This document shows positions 47,079 to 55,153 of a stretch of DNA of 55,153 nucleotides, in pieces. Both the position numbers and the translations under genes were made by a program. The notes beneath the pieces are model-generated. The model had not been told where the DNA came from. It was given only the letters and a program-made list of their open reading frames with translations, and made no database searches. How positions within the stretch are numbered: the first letter of the stretch is position 1; each line of letters opens with the position of its first letter. Source of the stretch: DAIMFL01 sp964372215 (GTDB taxonomy: Bacteria > Pseudomonadota > Alphaproteobacteria > Dongiales > Dongiaceae); contig CAYJQC010000027.1 of the NCBI GenBank assembly GCA_964372215.1, forward strand, positions 1 to 55,153. Direction: 5' to 3'.

Positions 47079-47579
47079 GTGACCAGCGTGACTCCCGAGA
47101 TCGCCGTGCTGACGGCTGTGGAAGCCGAGGCGTCGGTCGACGCGCTGTCGGAGATCCTGGTGGACCGCGTGCCCGGCGGCCCCTCGGTCGGCTACATGCT
47201 GCCCTTCGGATTGGACGACGCGCGGCCGTTCTGGCGCCGCATCGCCGGCGAGGTGGCGCGCGGCGACCGGGTTCTGCTCGGAGCCAGCCTCGACGGTGCC
47301 CTGATGGGCACGGTGCAGCGCGGCCTCGGCCGGCCGCTGATGATGGCTGCCGAGGCCGAGGCGATTGCCCACGGCCGCACCCTCCTCACCATGGATACCG
47401 TCACCGGCAGCATCGCCGAGCGGCTGTATCTCGCCCTCGGCCATGTCCGGGTCGGCGTGATCCCCGGCTATGCCCGGATGCCCGACGGTCCGCTCCGCGA
47501 CGCCACGTTGTTCTACAAGCAGCTCGATCAGCCGGCGGTGTGGCCGCCGTCGACCGCGAGCGCGGCGCCGGTCATGTAG
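47079..47579 (+). CDS. GNAT acetyltransferase with apparent internal deletion, probably degenerate
   Basis: A 166-residue GNAT-like protein. The C-terminal half matches a common family (EAIAHGRTLLTMDTVTGSIAERLYLALGHVRVGVIPGYARMPDG). Between GTVQ and RGLGRPLM the strand and loop that normally carry about 25 residues, including the first part of the acetyl-CoA motif (V..ARGRGIG), seem to be missing in frame. The last 17 residues run past the usual FYK-L end into the antisense of the SDR gene (52-base convergent overlap). The start is unclear: GTG at 47079 or 47088, neither with a good ribosome site. I think it is inactive or a recent remnant. Confidence 0.6.
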   Translation: MTSVTPEIAVLTAVEAEASVDALSEILVDRVPGGPSVGYMLPFGLDDARPFWRRIAGEVARGDRVLLGASLDGALMGTVQRGLGRPLMMAAEAEAIAHGRTLLTMDTVTGSIAERLYLALGHVRVGVIPGYARMPDGPLRDATLFYKQLDQPAVWPPSTASAAPVM

Positions 47580-48289
47580 CTGGCGGCGTCGGAGGCCAGG
47601 AACAGGATCGCCTTGGCCACCTCCGCCGCCTGCCCGACCCGCCCGAGCGGGAATTGCGCCCCGAGCTGCTTCAGGCCCTCCGCCGCGTCCAGGCCGCGCT
47701 TGGCGATGCCGTCGAGCAGCATCGGCGTCTCGATGTCGCCGGGGCAGATCGCGTTGACCCGGATGCCGTCGGGCCCGTGGTCGAGCGCCATCGCCCGCGC
47801 CATCTGCAGCACCGCCCCCTTGCTGGCGCAATAGGCGAAGGCGTTGGCGCCGCCGACCAGCGCCCAGTCCGACGCAACCATCACGATCGCGCCGGCGCCC
47901 TGCCGCTTCATCTGGCGCACCGCCGCACGGGCCATGTAGAACACCCCGGTGGCGTTCACGGCCAGGGTGCGCTGCCAGTCGTCGTCGCTGCAGCGGTCGA
48001 TCGGCCCGCGCAGCGCGATGCCGGCGTTGTTGACCAGCACGTCGAGCCGCCCGAAGCGCTCGACCGTGCCGGCGACCAGGCGGTCGGCGAAGCCGGCCTC
48101 GGTCACGTCGCCGGCGGTGAACTCGGCGTCGGCGCCGGCCGCTCTGGCCTCGGCCAGCACCGCCGCGCCGCGCTCCGCCGAGCGCCCGGTGAGCATCAGG
48201 CGAGCCCCGGCCGAAGCTGCCGCCCGGGCGGTCGCCGCACCGATGCCCGAGGTCGCCCCGGTGACGATCACAGACTTGCCGCTCAGCAT
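47528..48289 (-). CDS. SDR family oxidoreductase
   Basis: A 254-residue classical short-chain dehydrogenase/reductase. The cofactor motif is TGATSGIG (10-17), NNAG is present, the catalytic Tyr/Lys are in YCASK, and the ending MTGAALAVDGGHTAG is standard. Substrate is unknown. The ATG at 48289 (MLSGKSVIVTGA) follows GAGGGG; a 25-residue upstream extension was rejected. Its 3' end overlaps the GNAT gene on the other strand by 52 bases. It is divergent from the acyl-CoA ligase gene. Confidence 0.9.
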   Translation of the reverse strand: MLSGKSVIVTGATSGIGAATARAAASAGARLMLTGRSAERGAAVLAEARAAGADAEFTAGDVTEAGFADRLVAGTVERFGRLDVLVNNAGIALRGPIDRCSDDDWQRTLAVNATGVFYMARAAVRQMKRQGAGAIVMVASDWALVGGANAFAYCASKGAVLQMARAMALDHGPDGIRVNAICPGDIETPMLLDGIAKRGLDAAEGLKQLGAQFPLGRVGQAAEVAKAILFLASDAASYMTGAALAVDGGHTAG

Positions 48290-48430
48290 GGCTCCACCCC
48301 TCGATTTTTCCGTTTGCGCGCCCAGGACTGACAGGATCAGCGCTTCCGTGCAAGGATCGGCCAATCGCGGCCGGGATGTCGAGGGCCGGTCGAGGCGTCC
48401 GGCCGGCGGAGGACGCGAGGGGGGCTACGC

Positions 48431-50071
48431 ATGACGATCGGCCAGAACTGGGGCGCAGCATCCGCCTATGACTACCCGCTGCTGATCAAGCAGCTGCTGC
48501 ACACGCCGGTGGCGCTCCACCCCGACCAGGAGATCGTCTATCGCGACAGCCACCGCTATCGCTATCGCGACTTCCGGGGCCGGCTGGATCGCCTGGCGAA
48601 CGCCCTGGCGGTGATGGGCGCGCAGCCCGGCAGCGTCGTCGCCGTGATGGACTGGGACAGCCACCGGTACCTCGAGTGCTACTTCGCGGTGCCGATGATG
48701 GGCGCCGTGCTGATGTCCGTGAACGTCCGCTTGAGTCCCGACCAGATCGCCTATTGCCTGAACGATGCCGGCGCCGAGGTTCTGCTGATCCACCACGAAT
48801 TCCTGCCCATCCTGGAGCAGATCCGGGGAAAGCTGACGCGCCTCAAGGCCGTCGTTCTGCTCGCCGACGGCGCCGATGTCGCGGTGCCCGCGGGCGCGGC
48901 AGGCGAGTACGAGGCGCTGCTCGCCACCGCCGGCCAGACATTCGATTTCCCGGATTTCGACGAGAACACCCGGGCCACGACGTTCTACACGACAGGCACC
49001 ACCGGCAACCCGAAGGGCGTCGCCTTCAGCCATCGCCAGCTCGTGCTGCACTCGCTCGCCGTTGGCCTGGCCTTCGGCAGCGCCGCATCGGCGGAGCGCT
49101 TCGGGCAGGACGACGTCTACATGCCGCTGACCCCGATGTTCCATGTGCACGCCTGGGGATTTCCCTACATCGCGACCCTGCTCGGCGTGAAGCAGGTCTA
49201 TCCCGGCCGCTACGTGCCGGACATGATCCTGAAGCTGATCGCCGCCGAAGGCGTCACCTACTCCCACTGCGTGCCGGCGATCATGCAGATGCTGCTGGCC
49301 TGCCCCGCCGCCGCCGCGACCGATCTCGGCCGCTGGAAGGTGGTGATCGGCGGCTCGGCCCTGCCGCTCGGCCTGGCGCGCCAGATGACCGAGCGCGGCA
49401 TCGAGGTGTGGGCCGGCTACGGCATGTCGGAGACCTGCCCGGTCGTGACCCTCGCCCAGGCAAAGCCGGGAATGCCGACCGGCGGTGACGCGGCCCTGGC
49501 GCGCAAATGCCGCACGGGAAAGCCGATCCCGCTGGTCGAACTGCGCGTGGTCGATCCCGACATGCGCGACGTGCCGGCCGATGGCAGCTCGGTCGGCGAG
49601 GTGGTGCTGCGCACCCCCTGGCTCACCCAGGGTTATGTCGGCAATCCCGAGGCGTCGGCCGAACTGTGGCACGGTGGCTATCTGCACACCCAGGATGTCG
49701 GATTCCGCGACGCCGAGGGCTATGTCCAGGTCACCGACCGGCTCAAGGACGTGATCAAGACCGGCGGCGAGTGGGTCTCGTCGCTGCATCTTGAAAGCCT
49801 GGTCTCGCAGCACCCGGCCGTGGCCGAGGTGGCCGTCATCGGCGTGCCCGATGCGCGCTGGGGCGAGCGGCCGCTGGTCCTGCTGGTAGCGAAGCCGGGG
49901 CGGGAGGCCGAGGCCAGCGAAGCCGCGATCCGCGGCCACCTGGAGGCCCAGGCGGCGGCGGGACATCTTCCCCGCTACGCGGTTCCGGAGCGGGTGCTCG
50001 TCGTCTCCGCCATCGACAAGACCAGCGTCGGCAAGATCGACAAGAAGACGCTGCGACAGAAGTACGGTTAG
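48431..50071 (+). CDS. Acyl-CoA synthetase (AMP-forming), fatty-acid-CoA ligase family
   Basis: A 546-residue ANL-superfamily ligase that activates a carboxylic acid to acyl-AMP then acyl-CoA. Motifs in order: phosphate loop FYTTGTTGNPKGV, PMFHVHAWGFP, adenine motif WAGYGMSET, HTQDVGFRDAEGYVQVTDRLKD hinge (shown here in part: DRLKDVIKTGGEW), and the catalytic lysine region SVGKIDKKTL. It resembles medium-chain/DmdB-like ligases. The substrate cannot be told from sequence. It is divergent from the SDR gene. Confidence 0.88.
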   Translation: MTIGQNWGAASAYDYPLLIKQLLHTPVALHPDQEIVYRDSHRYRYRDFRGRLDRLANALAVMGAQPGSVVAVMDWDSHRYLECYFAVPMMGAVLMSVNVRLSPDQIAYCLNDAGAEVLLIHHEFLPILEQIRGKLTRLKAVVLLADGADVAVPAGAAGEYEALLATAGQTFDFPDFDENTRATTFYTTGTTGNPKGVAFSHRQLVLHSLAVGLAFGSAASAERFGQDDVYMPLTPMFHVHAWGFPYIATLLGVKQVYPGRYVPDMILKLIAAEGVTYSHCVPAIMQMLLACPAAAATDLGRWKVVIGGSALPLGLARQMTERGIEVWAGYGMSETCPVVTLAQAKPGMPTGGDAALARKCRTGKPIPLVELRVVDPDMRDVPADGSSVGEVVLRTPWLTQGYVGNPEASAELWHGGYLHTQDVGFRDAEGYVQVTDRLKDVIKTGGEWVSSLHLESLVSQHPAVAEVAVIGVPDARWGERPLVLLVAKPGREAEASEAAIRGHLEAQAAAGHLPRYAVPERVLVVSAIDKTSVGKIDKKTLRQKYG

Positions 50072-50179
50072 GAATGACACCCGACAGCCTCCCGCTAGGT
50101 CAGGGCCCTGAGCTATGGAGGGGAAAATGAACCTTGAGGCAGACTGCCGTCGCGGCCTCCTACGTGCTGAAGGCTGGCT

Positions 50180-50548
50180 ATGGACCACATGATGCTCGCC
50201 AGATTCAATCTGTTCTGGTTTCTATGGCTGTCCGCTCCGATCCTGCTGATGTGGTACGCCACACGCACGTCTCGCCGCGTCAGGTTGATCTGCTGCGCCA
50301 TCCTTTCCCTGTTGCTGACCTACTACTTCTCCAACCTCGCGGTGGACCGGAAATGGGATCTTCTCAGTGACTGGGCAGACACACCTGAAGCACTAGAGAT
50401 CGCCCAACGGGATGGCGCAAATCGCGTGTTCACGCTCTTGTTCTTGGGCCCCGCGGAAGCCGTAGTGCTCACCGTTTTCTGGGGCGTCCTCTTCAGGTGG
50501 CAACGGCAACGGCAGATAAACAAGGCTGATTCAGCCGACGCCGACTGA
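50180..50548 (+). CDS. Small membrane protein of unknown function
   Basis: A 122-residue protein with three probable membrane helices (about 9-27, 34-50 and 82-104). Between helices 2 and 3 lies a soluble segment DRKWDLLSDWADTPEALEIAQRDGAN (quoted in parts: DRKWDLLSDWADTPE, ALEIAQRDGAN) that looks conserved in type. The tail is charged (RWQRQRQINKADSADAD). Codon third positions are less GC-biased than in neighbouring genes, hinting at acquisition. I do not recognise a named family. Start ATG at 50180; ATG codons at 50189 and 50192 are alternatives. Confidence 0.62.
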   Translation: MDHMMLARFNLFWFLWLSAPILLMWYATRTSRRVRLICCAILSLLLTYYFSNLAVDRKWDLLSDWADTPEALEIAQRDGANRVFTLLFLGPAEAVVLTVFWGVLFRWQRQRQINKADSADAD

Positions 50549-50606
50549 GCTACATGCCTCGTCCGAGGCTCCTCGCGTCTGATGTCTCGGAATCTGAGAT
50601 GGTGTG

Positions 50607-50640
50607 AACAGAAACCGGGGAGGCGGTTGCCCGCCTCCCC
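50607..50640 (-). terminator. Rho-independent terminator of the aldehyde dehydrogenase gene
   Basis: On the minus strand a perfect 10-bp stem (GGGGAGGCGG with CCGCCTCCCC) and 4-base loop are followed by GGTTTCTGTT. It starts 26 bases after the stop codon at 50666. Confidence 0.8.
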
Positions 50641-50665
50641 CTCGTCATCGCACGAACCTGCCGAC

Positions 50666-52168
50666 TCAGTTGCCGATATGGATCCAGGTGGCCTTGAGCT
50701 CGGTGTACTTCTCCATGGCGTGCAGCGACTTGTCGCGGCCGAAGCCGGATTGCTTGAAGCCGCCGAACGGCGAGGTGATGCTGCCGTTGTCGAAGCAGTT
50801 GACCCACACGACGCCCGCACGAAGGGCAGCGGAGGCCTTGAACGCCTTGGTGATGTCCTTCGTCCACACCGCGGCGGCGAGACCGTAGATCGTGTCGTTG
50901 CCGATCTTCACCGCCTCGTCCGCGTCCTTGAAGGTGATGGTGGACAAGACCGGCCCGAAGATCTCCTCCTGGGCGATCTTCATCTTGTTGCTGACGCCGT
51001 CGAACACGGTCGGCTCGATGTAGTAGCCGCCGGCCTCCTGCTTCACGCGGTTGCCGCCGAACACCAGCTTGGCGCCTTCCTTCTTGCCGGCGTCGATGTA
51101 GCCCAGCACCCGCTCCATCTGGGTCTTGTCGACCATGGCGCCGAGGCCGGTCTTGGGGTCGAGCGGATCGCCGGGCTGCAGCTTCTTGCCGACCGCAAAG
51201 ACCTTCTCCAGCACCCGGTCCTTGACCGACTCTTCGACAATGAGGCGCGAGCCGGCGTTGCAGACTTCGCCCTGGTTGAAGAAGATGCCCCAGGCGGCGG
51301 CGGTCGCCGCGGCGTCGAGATCCGGCGCGTCGGCCATGATGATGTTCGGGCTCTTGCCGCCGCATTCCAGCGACACCCGCTTCATGTTGGATTCGCCTGA
51401 GTACTTCAGGAAGAACTTGCCGACCTCGGTCGAGCCGGTGAAGGCGATGCAGTCGACATCCATGTGGCGGCCGAGCGCTTGGCCGGCGGTCTCGCCGAGG
51501 CCCGGCACCACGTTGAACACGCCGTCGGGAATTCCGGCCTCCGACGCCAGCTCGGCGATGCGGATCGCGGTCAGCGGCGACTGTTCCGCCGGCTTCAGGA
51601 TGAAGCTGTTGCCGGTGGCGAGCGCCGGGCCGATCTTCCACGACGCCATCAGCAGCGGGAAGTTCCACGGCACGACAGCGGCGACCACGCCGAGCGGCTC
51701 GCGGCGGATCAACGCAATGGCCTCAGGCCCGGTCGGCGCGATCTCGTCATAGACCTTGTCGATCGCCTCGGCGTACCAGCGGATGCAGCCGGCGGCCAGC
51801 GGCACGTCGATCTTCGAGGAGTCGCGGATCGGCTTGCCCATGTCGAGGGTCTCGAGCAGCGCCAGCTCGGTCGAATGCTTGTCGATGAGGTCGGCGAACT
51901 TCTGCAGGACCTTCTTCCGCTTGGCGCCGTCGATGCGCGACCACACGCCCTTCTCGAAGGCGGCGCGGGCGGCCTTCACGGCGCGGTCGACGTCTTCCTT
52001 GTCGCAGGCGGCGACCTGGGTCAGCACCTGGCCGGTCGCCGGATTGACGCAGTCGAAGGTCTTGCCCGACGCGGCGGGCACGTACTTGCCGCCGATGAAC
52101 GCCTGGTTGCGATACGCGAGGGTCGCCGCCTGGGACTTCCAGGCGTCGAGGGACAAGGCAGCAGACAT
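50666..52168 (-). CDS. NAD(P)-dependent aldehyde dehydrogenase, PuuC-like
   Basis: A 500-residue aldehyde dehydrogenase of the group that includes PuuC (gamma-glutamyl-gamma-aminobutyraldehyde dehydrogenase). Catalytic residues are Glu268 (LECGGKSPN) and Cys303 (NQGEVCNAGSR); the cofactor motif FTGSTEVGK is at 243-251; the start AWKSQAATLAYRNQAFIGG resembles PuuC. It would oxidise the aldehyde from putrescine breakdown to the acid. A strong terminator follows. It is divergent from the enolase-family gene. Other aldehyde substrates are possible. Confidence 0.87.
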   Translation of the reverse strand: MSAALSLDAWKSQAATLAYRNQAFIGGKYVPAASGKTFDCVNPATGQVLTQVAACDKEDVDRAVKAARAAFEKGVWSRIDGAKRKKVLQKFADLIDKHSTELALLETLDMGKPIRDSSKIDVPLAAGCIRWYAEAIDKVYDEIAPTGPEAIALIRREPLGVVAAVVPWNFPLLMASWKIGPALATGNSFILKPAEQSPLTAIRIAELASEAGIPDGVFNVVPGLGETAGQALGRHMDVDCIAFTGSTEVGKFFLKYSGESNMKRVSLECGGKSPNIIMADAPDLDAAATAAAWGIFFNQGEVCNAGSRLIVEESVKDRVLEKVFAVGKKLQPGDPLDPKTGLGAMVDKTQMERVLGYIDAGKKEGAKLVFGGNRVKQEAGGYYIEPTVFDGVSNKMKIAQEEIFGPVLSTITFKDADEAVKIGNDTIYGLAAAVWTKDITKAFKASAALRAGVVWVNCFDNGSITSPFGGFKQSGFGRDKSLHAMEKYTELKATWIHIGN

Positions 52169-52409
52169 GGCTTACTCCCGGTCTGATTTGGCAGGGGAAA
52201 CGACGCGATTGGCGGCGACTTTAGCGATGCCCCCGCCGGCCCGCAAGCCACCGCTATCGTATTGAATTTCATAACTAATCTACGTCGGCAGCAAGGACCG
52301 GGTGGCGCCTCTCGACAACCGTCCGGCGATCGCGCAGGCTCCGACGGCGCCGGTCCGCAAGGCGCTTCGCGTCGCCCGTCGCAAGGCCACCACCAGGAGA
52401 CCGGCATCC
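52169..52409. other. Divergent intergenic region with AT-rich core
   Basis: The 241 bases between the two divergent starts include an AT-rich island (about 52255-52280) with the 9-bp palindrome TGAATTTCA at 52263-52271. Promoters for both genes should lie here, but I could not assign clear -35/-10 pairs. AGGAG precedes the 52410 ATG by 11 bases. Confidence 0.4.
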
Positions 52410-53531
52410 ATGCGCGACCTCATCATCGACCGCGCCGAAGTTCATGTCGTCGGACCGGAGACGACGCGCTACGCCTGGGCGGCCGGCATGCCCGAGCAGT
52501 TCATGTCCAACACCATCCTGCGGCTCCGCACCCGCGACGGGCTGGAAGGCGTGGCCGGCGCCGCCATGAGCACGTCGCACGAATTCGACCTGTCGGTCGG
52601 CGACACCCTGCGCTACCTGCTGCCTGAGGTGATCGGGCGCTCGGCACTGGAGCGCGAAGCACTGTGGCAGCGCCTGAAAAGCCTCAACACTCCGCTGGTG
52701 CCGCAGGCCAACTCGCTCATCGACATCGCCCTGTGGGACCTTGCCGCCAAGGCCGCCGACCTGCCGCTCTACCAGTTCCTCGGCGGCGCCCGCGACCGGA
52801 TTCTGTCCTATGCCAGCACGCCGATGCTGGCCTCGGCCGATGCCTATGTGGATTTCGTCGGCGAGCTCATCGCCCAGGGATTCAAGGCGATCAAGTACCA
52901 CTGCTGGTGCGAGATCGGCCGCGATATTCCGATGGTGCGGAAGGTCCACGCGCGCTACGGAGGCAGTGGCGTGAAGTTCATGCTGGACGTGGAGCAGCGC
53001 TACAACCGGGAAGATGCCCTGGCGGCCGCGCGCGCCCTCGACGAGCTGGGCCTCACCTGGTTCGAGGCGCCGCTGATCGATTCGGACCTGCAGGGCTATG
53101 CCGATCTGCGCCGGCGCGTCGACGTGCCGATCGTGCCCGGCGGCAACACGGTGCTCGATCCGGCGGCGATCGAGCTCGCCATCCGCATGGGCTGCTGGAG
53201 CAAGACGCGGGTCGACGCCACCATTGCCGGCGGAATCACGCCGACCCGCAAGATCATGGCGCTGTCCGAGGCGAACGGCATGACCTGCGAGCTGCAATGC
53301 TGGGGCTATACCCTGACCCAGGCGGCCAACCTCCATCTCATGCTGGCCTACGGCAACTGCGACTATTTCGAGCAGCCCTCCCCCTACCCCGCCTTCGAGC
53401 ACGGCTCGGTCGATGCCATCCGTACCGATGCCGAAGGCTATGTCCACGCGCCGCCGGGGCCGGGTCTGGGCGTGCGCGTCGACTGGCCGGCGGTGGAAGC
53501 GGCGAGCCTGCTGCGCTTCGAGCTGCGCTGA
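52410..53531 (+). CDS. Enolase-superfamily (mandelate racemase/muconate lactonizing) protein, altered third metal ligand
   Basis: A 373-residue enolase-superfamily protein, N-terminal capping domain about 1-125 then a TIM barrel. Expected positions: Lys in AIKYHCWCE (KxH rather than KxK), first metal ligand Asp in KFMLDVEQRY, second Glu in TWFEAPLID. The third ligand, normally Glu in GEN, is Gly here (VPIVPGGNTVLD). The region VDATIAGGITPTRKIMAL is typical, but the usual His base region reads CELQCWGYTL. The enzyme may have changed chemistry or lost activity. The start MRDLIIDRAEVHVV was chosen over a longer frame. An SDR gene follows after 24 bases. Confidence 0.8.
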   Translation: MRDLIIDRAEVHVVGPETTRYAWAAGMPEQFMSNTILRLRTRDGLEGVAGAAMSTSHEFDLSVGDTLRYLLPEVIGRSALEREALWQRLKSLNTPLVPQANSLIDIALWDLAAKAADLPLYQFLGGARDRILSYASTPMLASADAYVDFVGELIAQGFKAIKYHCWCEIGRDIPMVRKVHARYGGSGVKFMLDVEQRYNREDALAAARALDELGLTWFEAPLIDSDLQGYADLRRRVDVPIVPGGNTVLDPAAIELAIRMGCWSKTRVDATIAGGITPTRKIMALSEANGMTCELQCWGYTLTQAANLHLMLAYGNCDYFEQPSPYPAFEHGSVDAIRTDAEGYVHAPPGPGLGVRVDWPAVEAASLLRFELR

Positions 53532-53555
53532 CCGGCGCAAAGGTAGGGACGAGCG

Positions 53556-54320
53556 ATGACCAATCGTCTGGCGGGCAAGCGGGCCCTGGTCTATGGCGGC
53601 GGCACCGGCATCGGCTTTGCCTGCGCCAAGGCGATGGCGCGAGAGAGCGCGGCGGTGTTCGTCTCCGGCCGCCGCGAGGCGCGACTGAAGGAAGCGGTGG
53701 GCAAGCTGTCGCGGATCGGCAAGGCCGGCTATGCCGCCGGCGACGCCACCCTGCCTGCCGACGTCGAACGGGTAACCGCCGCCGCGGTTGCCTTCATGGG
53801 CGGGCTCGACACCCTGCTGGTCAGTGCGGGCGACGGCCATGTCGGTTCGATCTTCACCTTGACGTTCGAGGACTTCCGCCGGGTCACCGATGCCAACCTG
53901 CTGCCGGTCTATCTCGGCGCCCGTGCGGCGGCACCGCATCTGGTGGCAGCCGGCAGCGGCTCGGTGATCGCGATTTCCTCGATGTACGGGCTGGTGGGCC
54001 AGCGCGAGCGCGTCGCCTATTGCACCTCGAAGTCCGGCGTCATCGGGATGGTGCGCGCCATGGCGCTCGACTTCGCCGACAAGGGGGTGCGCGCCAACGC
54101 GATCTGCCCCGGCTTCATCGAGACCGAGCTGGCGATCCAGATTTCCAGCAAGGAAGCCGATCCCGAGGCCGAGCTGCGCCGCAAGCGCCTGATGCACGCG
54201 GTTCCGCGCGCCGGCAAGCTCGAAGAGGTCGGCGCCCTGGCCGTCCACCTGGCCTCCGACGAGTCCGCCTTCACCACCGGACAAGCGCTGGCGATGGACG
54301 GCGGCTACACCGTTCGTTGA
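53556..54320 (+). CDS. SDR family oxidoreductase
   Basis: A 254-residue classical SDR. The cofactor motif is YGGGTGIG (15-22, GGGTGIG in place of TGxxxGIG), NAG appears as SAG, and the catalytic Ser/Tyr/Lys are in ISSMYG and YCTSK; it ends TTGQALAMDGGYTVR. It probably oxidises or reduces a hydroxy acid or sugar derivative linked to the upstream enolase-family protein. It ends 76 bases before the convergent fhs gene, with a hairpin between. Confidence 0.88.
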   Translation: MTNRLAGKRALVYGGGTGIGFACAKAMARESAAVFVSGRREARLKEAVGKLSRIGKAGYAAGDATLPADVERVTAAAVAFMGGLDTLLVSAGDGHVGSIFTLTFEDFRRVTDANLLPVYLGARAAAPHLVAAGSGSVIAISSMYGLVGQRERVAYCTSKSGVIGMVRAMALDFADKGVRANAICPGFIETELAIQISSKEADPEAELRRKRLMHAVPRAGKLEEVGALAVHLASDESAFTTGQALAMDGGYTVR

Positions 54321-54343
54321 GCGGACCGCGCATGAAGCGCGTC

Positions 54344-54369
54344 GGGCCGCCCCGAGAACGGGGCGGCCC
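54344..54369. terminator. Perfect GC hairpin between convergent genes
   Basis: An 11-bp perfect inverted repeat (GGGCCGCCCCG with CGGGGCGGCCC) with loop AGAA lies between two convergent stop codons. Neither side has a clear T-run, so it is a probable bidirectional terminator but not a textbook one. Confidence 0.5.
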
Positions 54370-54396
54370 GCTTGCGAAAACGTGGCCCAGGCTCGA

Positions 54397-55153
54397 TCAG
54401 AACAGGCCTTCGACCTGACCCTGGTCGTTGACGAAGATGCTGTTCGCCGCCGGCACCCGCGGCAGGCCCGGCATGGTCATGATCTCGCCGCACACCACCA
54501 CCAGGAACTCCGCGCCGGCCGACAGCCGCAGCTCGCGGACCGGCACCACGTGGTTGCTCGGCGCGCCCTTGAGGTTGGGGTCGGTGGAGAAGCTGTACTG
54601 GGTCTTCGCGATGCAGACGGGATAGTGGCCGAAGCCGCCCTTCTGCAGCTCGGCGAACTGATCGCGCACCTTCTTGTCGGCGATGATGCCCTGGGCCCCG
54701 TACAGGCTCTGGGCGATGGTGCGCACCTTGTCCCACAGCGGCATGTCGTCGGGATAGAGATGCCGGAAGCCGGACTCCTTCCCCGCCAGCTCGACCACTT
54801 TCTTCGCCAGCTCTTCGGTGCCGGCGCCGCCTTCGGCCCAATGGGTGCAGCCGACCACCTCGACACCCAGTTCGGCGCAAGCCTGCTTCAACGCATCCAT
54901 CTCCGCCTCGGTGTCGGCCGAGAAGCGGTTGATGGCGACCACCGCGGGAACCCCGAAGCTGCGCACGTTCTCGACATGGCGCGCCAGATTGGCGATGCCG
55001 GCCTTGAGCGCGTTCACGTTCTCCTTGCCGAGGTCTTCCTTGGTGACGCCGCCATGCATCTTGAGGGCGCGGATGGTGGCGACGATGACCGCGGCGGCCG
55101 GCTTCAGCCCGGCCTTGCGGCACTTGATGTCGAAGAACTTCTCGGCGCCGAGA
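54397..55153 (-). CDS. fhs: Formate-tetrahydrofolate ligase, C-terminal part (partial)
   Basis: The last 251 residues of formate-THF ligase, which makes 10-formyl-THF from formate, THF and ATP. The 5' end lies beyond 55153. Visible text: FFDIKCRKAGLKPAAAVIVATI, RALKMHGGVTKEDLG, INRFSADTEAEMDAL, IAKTQYSFSTDPNLKGAP and the ending VCGEIMTMPGLPRVPAANSI, close to the family C-terminus. It is convergent with the SDR gene. Confidence 0.95.
   Translation of the reverse strand, partial: LGAEKFFDIKCRKAGLKPAAAVIVATIRALKMHGGVTKEDLGKENVNALKAGIANLARHVENVRSFGVPAVVAINRFSADTEAEMDALKQACAELGVEVVGCTHWAEGGAGTEELAKKVVELAGKESGFRHLYPDDMPLWDKVRTIAQSLYGAQGIIADKKVRDQFAELQKGGFGHYPVCIAKTQYSFSTDPNLKGAPSNHVVPVRELRLSAGAEFLVVVCGEIMTMPGLPRVPAANSIFVNDQGQVEGLF

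Noticed and set aside
52275..54284. 669-codon minus-strand frame opposite the enolase-family and SDR genes
   Set aside because: Antisense shadow of two genes with clear motifs; no ribosome site or domain.

Overview
The window is high-GC, densely coded bacterial chromosome. It looks like an alphaproteobacterium, most likely of a Rhodospirillales-like lineage. The reasons are the ribosomal gene order with adk after secY and rpoA-rplQ at the end, the neighbouring Do-family protease, rarA, rluA-type synthase, HAD phosphatase and ATP12 chaperone genes, the ATP12 chaperone itself, and the zinc-binding long form of adenylate kinase. No phage, insertion sequence, integrase, rRNA or CRISPR array was seen.

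Region 1 (1-9303, minus strand) holds the 5' part of an acyl-CoA carboxylase beta-subunit gene, an ATP12 F1-ATPase assembly chaperone, an AsmA-like protein, a HAD phosphatase, an RluA-type pseudouridine synthase, an isochorismatase-fold protein that lacks its catalytic cysteine, the replication-recombination ATPase RarA and a periplasmic HtrA/Deg protease.

Region 2 (9408-25102, minus strand) is a nearly uninterrupted translation cluster. In transcription order it reads tRNA-Tyr, tRNA-Gly, tuf, the S10 operon (rpsJ to rpsQ), the spc operon (rplN to secY), adk, then rpsM-rpsK-rpoA-rplQ. A promoter with a consensus -35 lies before tRNA-Tyr, and another with a perfect -10 lies before rpsM. The joint tRNA-Tyr/tRNA-Gly/tuf/rpsJ is a hybrid of the usual tufB and tufA neighbourhoods. 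A divergent RlmB-type rRNA methyltransferase and a secreted EF-hand protein follow.

Region 3 (26821-52168) is an accessory and metabolic region with a recurring polyamine/omega-amino-acid theme: a PuuR-like XRE-cupin regulator, a beta-alanine:pyruvate-type aminotransferase, alanine dehydrogenase, a PuuA-like glutamine synthetase homologue, two tandem putrescine:pyruvate-type aminotransferases, N-carbamoylputrescine amidase and a PuuC-like aldehyde dehydrogenase. Together they could take putrescine through transamination or gamma-glutamylation to aldehydes and acids, with alanine recycled to pyruvate. A Cache/HAMP/PAS hybrid histidine kinase, an acyl-CoA ligase, two SDR enzymes and a degenerate-looking GNAT lie among them.

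Two operons stand out as possible undescribed systems. (a) 34836-37295 encodes an Lgt-like membrane protein, a radical SAM enzyme with the cysteine layout of tetraether/membrane-spanning-lipid synthases, and a small two-helix membrane protein. (b) 40654-46037 encodes a GAF-PP2C phosphatase fused to an RsbW-like kinase, a STAS protein, and a four-gene MCE-type ABC lipid importer (permease, ATPase, MCE protein, lipoprotein), which suggests phospho-switch control of envelope lipid transport.

Region 4 (52410-55153) has an enolase-superfamily enzyme with an altered metal site, an SDR dehydrogenase, and the 3' part of formate-tetrahydrofolate ligase running off the right edge.
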